DNA from: Polaribacter sp. L3A8
GTDB taxonomy: Bacteria; Bacteroidota; Bacteroidia; Flavobacteriales; Flavobacteriaceae
Direction of reading: 5' to 3'
Assembly: GCF_009796785.1 (NCBI RefSeq)
Contig: NZ_CP047026.1
Span: forward strand, 868,001 to 932,000
Length of the DNA stretch: 64,000 nt
The translations under genes were made by a program, and so were the position numbers. Positions 63,603-64,000 of this stretch are shown in pieces (the stretch's first letter is position 1; each line of letters starts with the position of its first letter). The notes beneath the pieces are model-generated. The model ran no database searches and was not told the DNA's origin. It worked only from the letters and a program-made list of their open reading frames with translations.

Positions 63603-64000
63603 TTACAGATTAAAAGCTCTAAACTCTCCACTAGTGATAGCAACACCATCTACAGTTCCTGTAAACGTGCCTTCTATATATTCTGAGGAAACATTAGTAA
63701 TAGTTACTGATCCACTTTCAGACCAACCATCTATATTTAATGAGGTTGATTCAAAATTTATTTTGTAATCGCCATCTGCAAAAAAATCTCCTGAAAAATT
63801 AAAAGTACCTGTTGTTATTTGTAATGGGAACCAAATTGAAATCGAACTAACTGAACCATCTTGCCCATTAATTGTAAGGTTTTGAGAACCTGCTGTTGCT
63901 ACATTTGTGTAGTTAAAAGTTTCTGCTCCAGCTGTAAATTTAATATACGTTTCTTCTAGGGGTTCTGAATCATTATCGTTAGAACTACAAGATTGTAGCG
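63603..64000 (-). CDS. Lipoprotein with beta-sandwich domain (5' end outside window)
   Basis: A leftward frame runs in from the right edge and stops at 63603. The visible 132 residues start with LQSCSSNDND, which looks like a lipobox Cys and spacer, so only about 15-20 residues are missing. The rest alternates beta strands (TNVSSEYIEGTFTGTVDGV, ITSGEFRAFNL), a pattern of small flavobacterial surface lipoproteins. It is 17 nt upstream of the 734-aa gene and may be the first gene of the operon or simply a neighbour. Confidence 0.7.
   Translation of the reverse strand, partial: LQSCSSNDNDSEPLEETYIKFTAGAETFNYTNVATAGSQNLTINGQDGSVSSISIWFPLQITTGTFNFSGDFFADGDYKINFESTSLNIDGWSESGSVTITNVSSEYIEGTFTGTVDGVAITSGEFRAFNL

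Noticed and set aside
32076..64000. Ordinary complete prophage
   Set aside because: No terminase, portal, capsid, tail tape measure, repressor or integrase is found, and the giant proteins do not fit a phage genome.
1..64000. tRNA or rRNA genes
   Set aside because: I saw no sequence with tRNA cloverleaf signatures or rRNA conserved blocks on either strand.

Overview
The window looks like chromosome from a marine member of the Flavobacteriaceae (Bacteroidota), near Polaribacter or Tenacibaculum. The genus is inferred; the family is well supported. The DNA is strongly AT-rich, ribosome binding sites are mostly absent, and several upstream regions carry the Bacteroidota -7 promoter element TAnnTTTG. 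MnmE, DnaX without a zinc module, DUF4268, DUF4870 and a BfmA/BtgA-type mobilisation protein all fit.

Region 1 (1-17253) is ordinary core genome. It holds an OmpH/Skp chaperone, a haem-binding lipoprotein, exported MsrA, dnaX, a broken membrane MutS-like gene, a Na+/H+ antiporter, a run of UspA-like, SulP, MiaE and two small proteins, a structured RNA, DUF4870, Dps, an MscS channel and mnmE. Two points stand out. dnaX carries an 11-A run where a slip of one base in either direction would end the protein as a short gamma-like form. The MutS-like gene carries an in-frame TAA and probably an N-terminal one-base deletion.

Region 2 (17254 to about 24180) is a small integrative mobilisable element inserted at the 3' end of mnmE, a site also used by Salmonella genomic island 1. 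It has a tyrosine integrase, a membrane protein, an excisionase-like protein, a winged-helix replication-type protein with a perfect 13-bp inverted repeat inside its gene, a DnaC-like ATPase, a probable oriT, BfmA/BtgA-like and relaxase-like proteins, a ParA stub and two cargo genes. A striking nested hairpin lies at 22986-23078.

Region 3 (24186-31913) looks like a defence patch. It holds a truncated HicB antitoxin and two very large convergent NTPases: a nuclease-like STAND protein of 1242 aa and a SMEK-NACHT protein of 1114 aa. Both architectures match anti-phage sensors of the Avs/bNACHT type.

Region 4 (32076 to beyond 64000) is about 32 kb read entirely leftward, with mostly touching genes. 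In transcription order it has a lipoprotein cut by the window edge, a 734-aa protein, a 1145-aa polymorphic toxin with a C-terminal WHH nuclease, its SUKH immunity protein, a 21-bp repeat array, a 218-aa helical protein, a 500-aa exported protein, giant proteins of 2210 and 2667 aa, two tail-fibre-like proteins plus the remnant of a third, a small tail-type protein, an amidase, a lipoprotein, two small proteins, a holin-like membrane protein and an amidohydrolase. The giant proteins, fibres, toxin and amidase have no signal peptides. This suggests assembly in the cytoplasm and release by lysis, as in tailocins or extracellular contractile injection systems. No sheath, tube, baseplate, capsid or terminase gene lies in the window, so the particle itself is unproven. 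This locus is the best candidate for an undescribed system.
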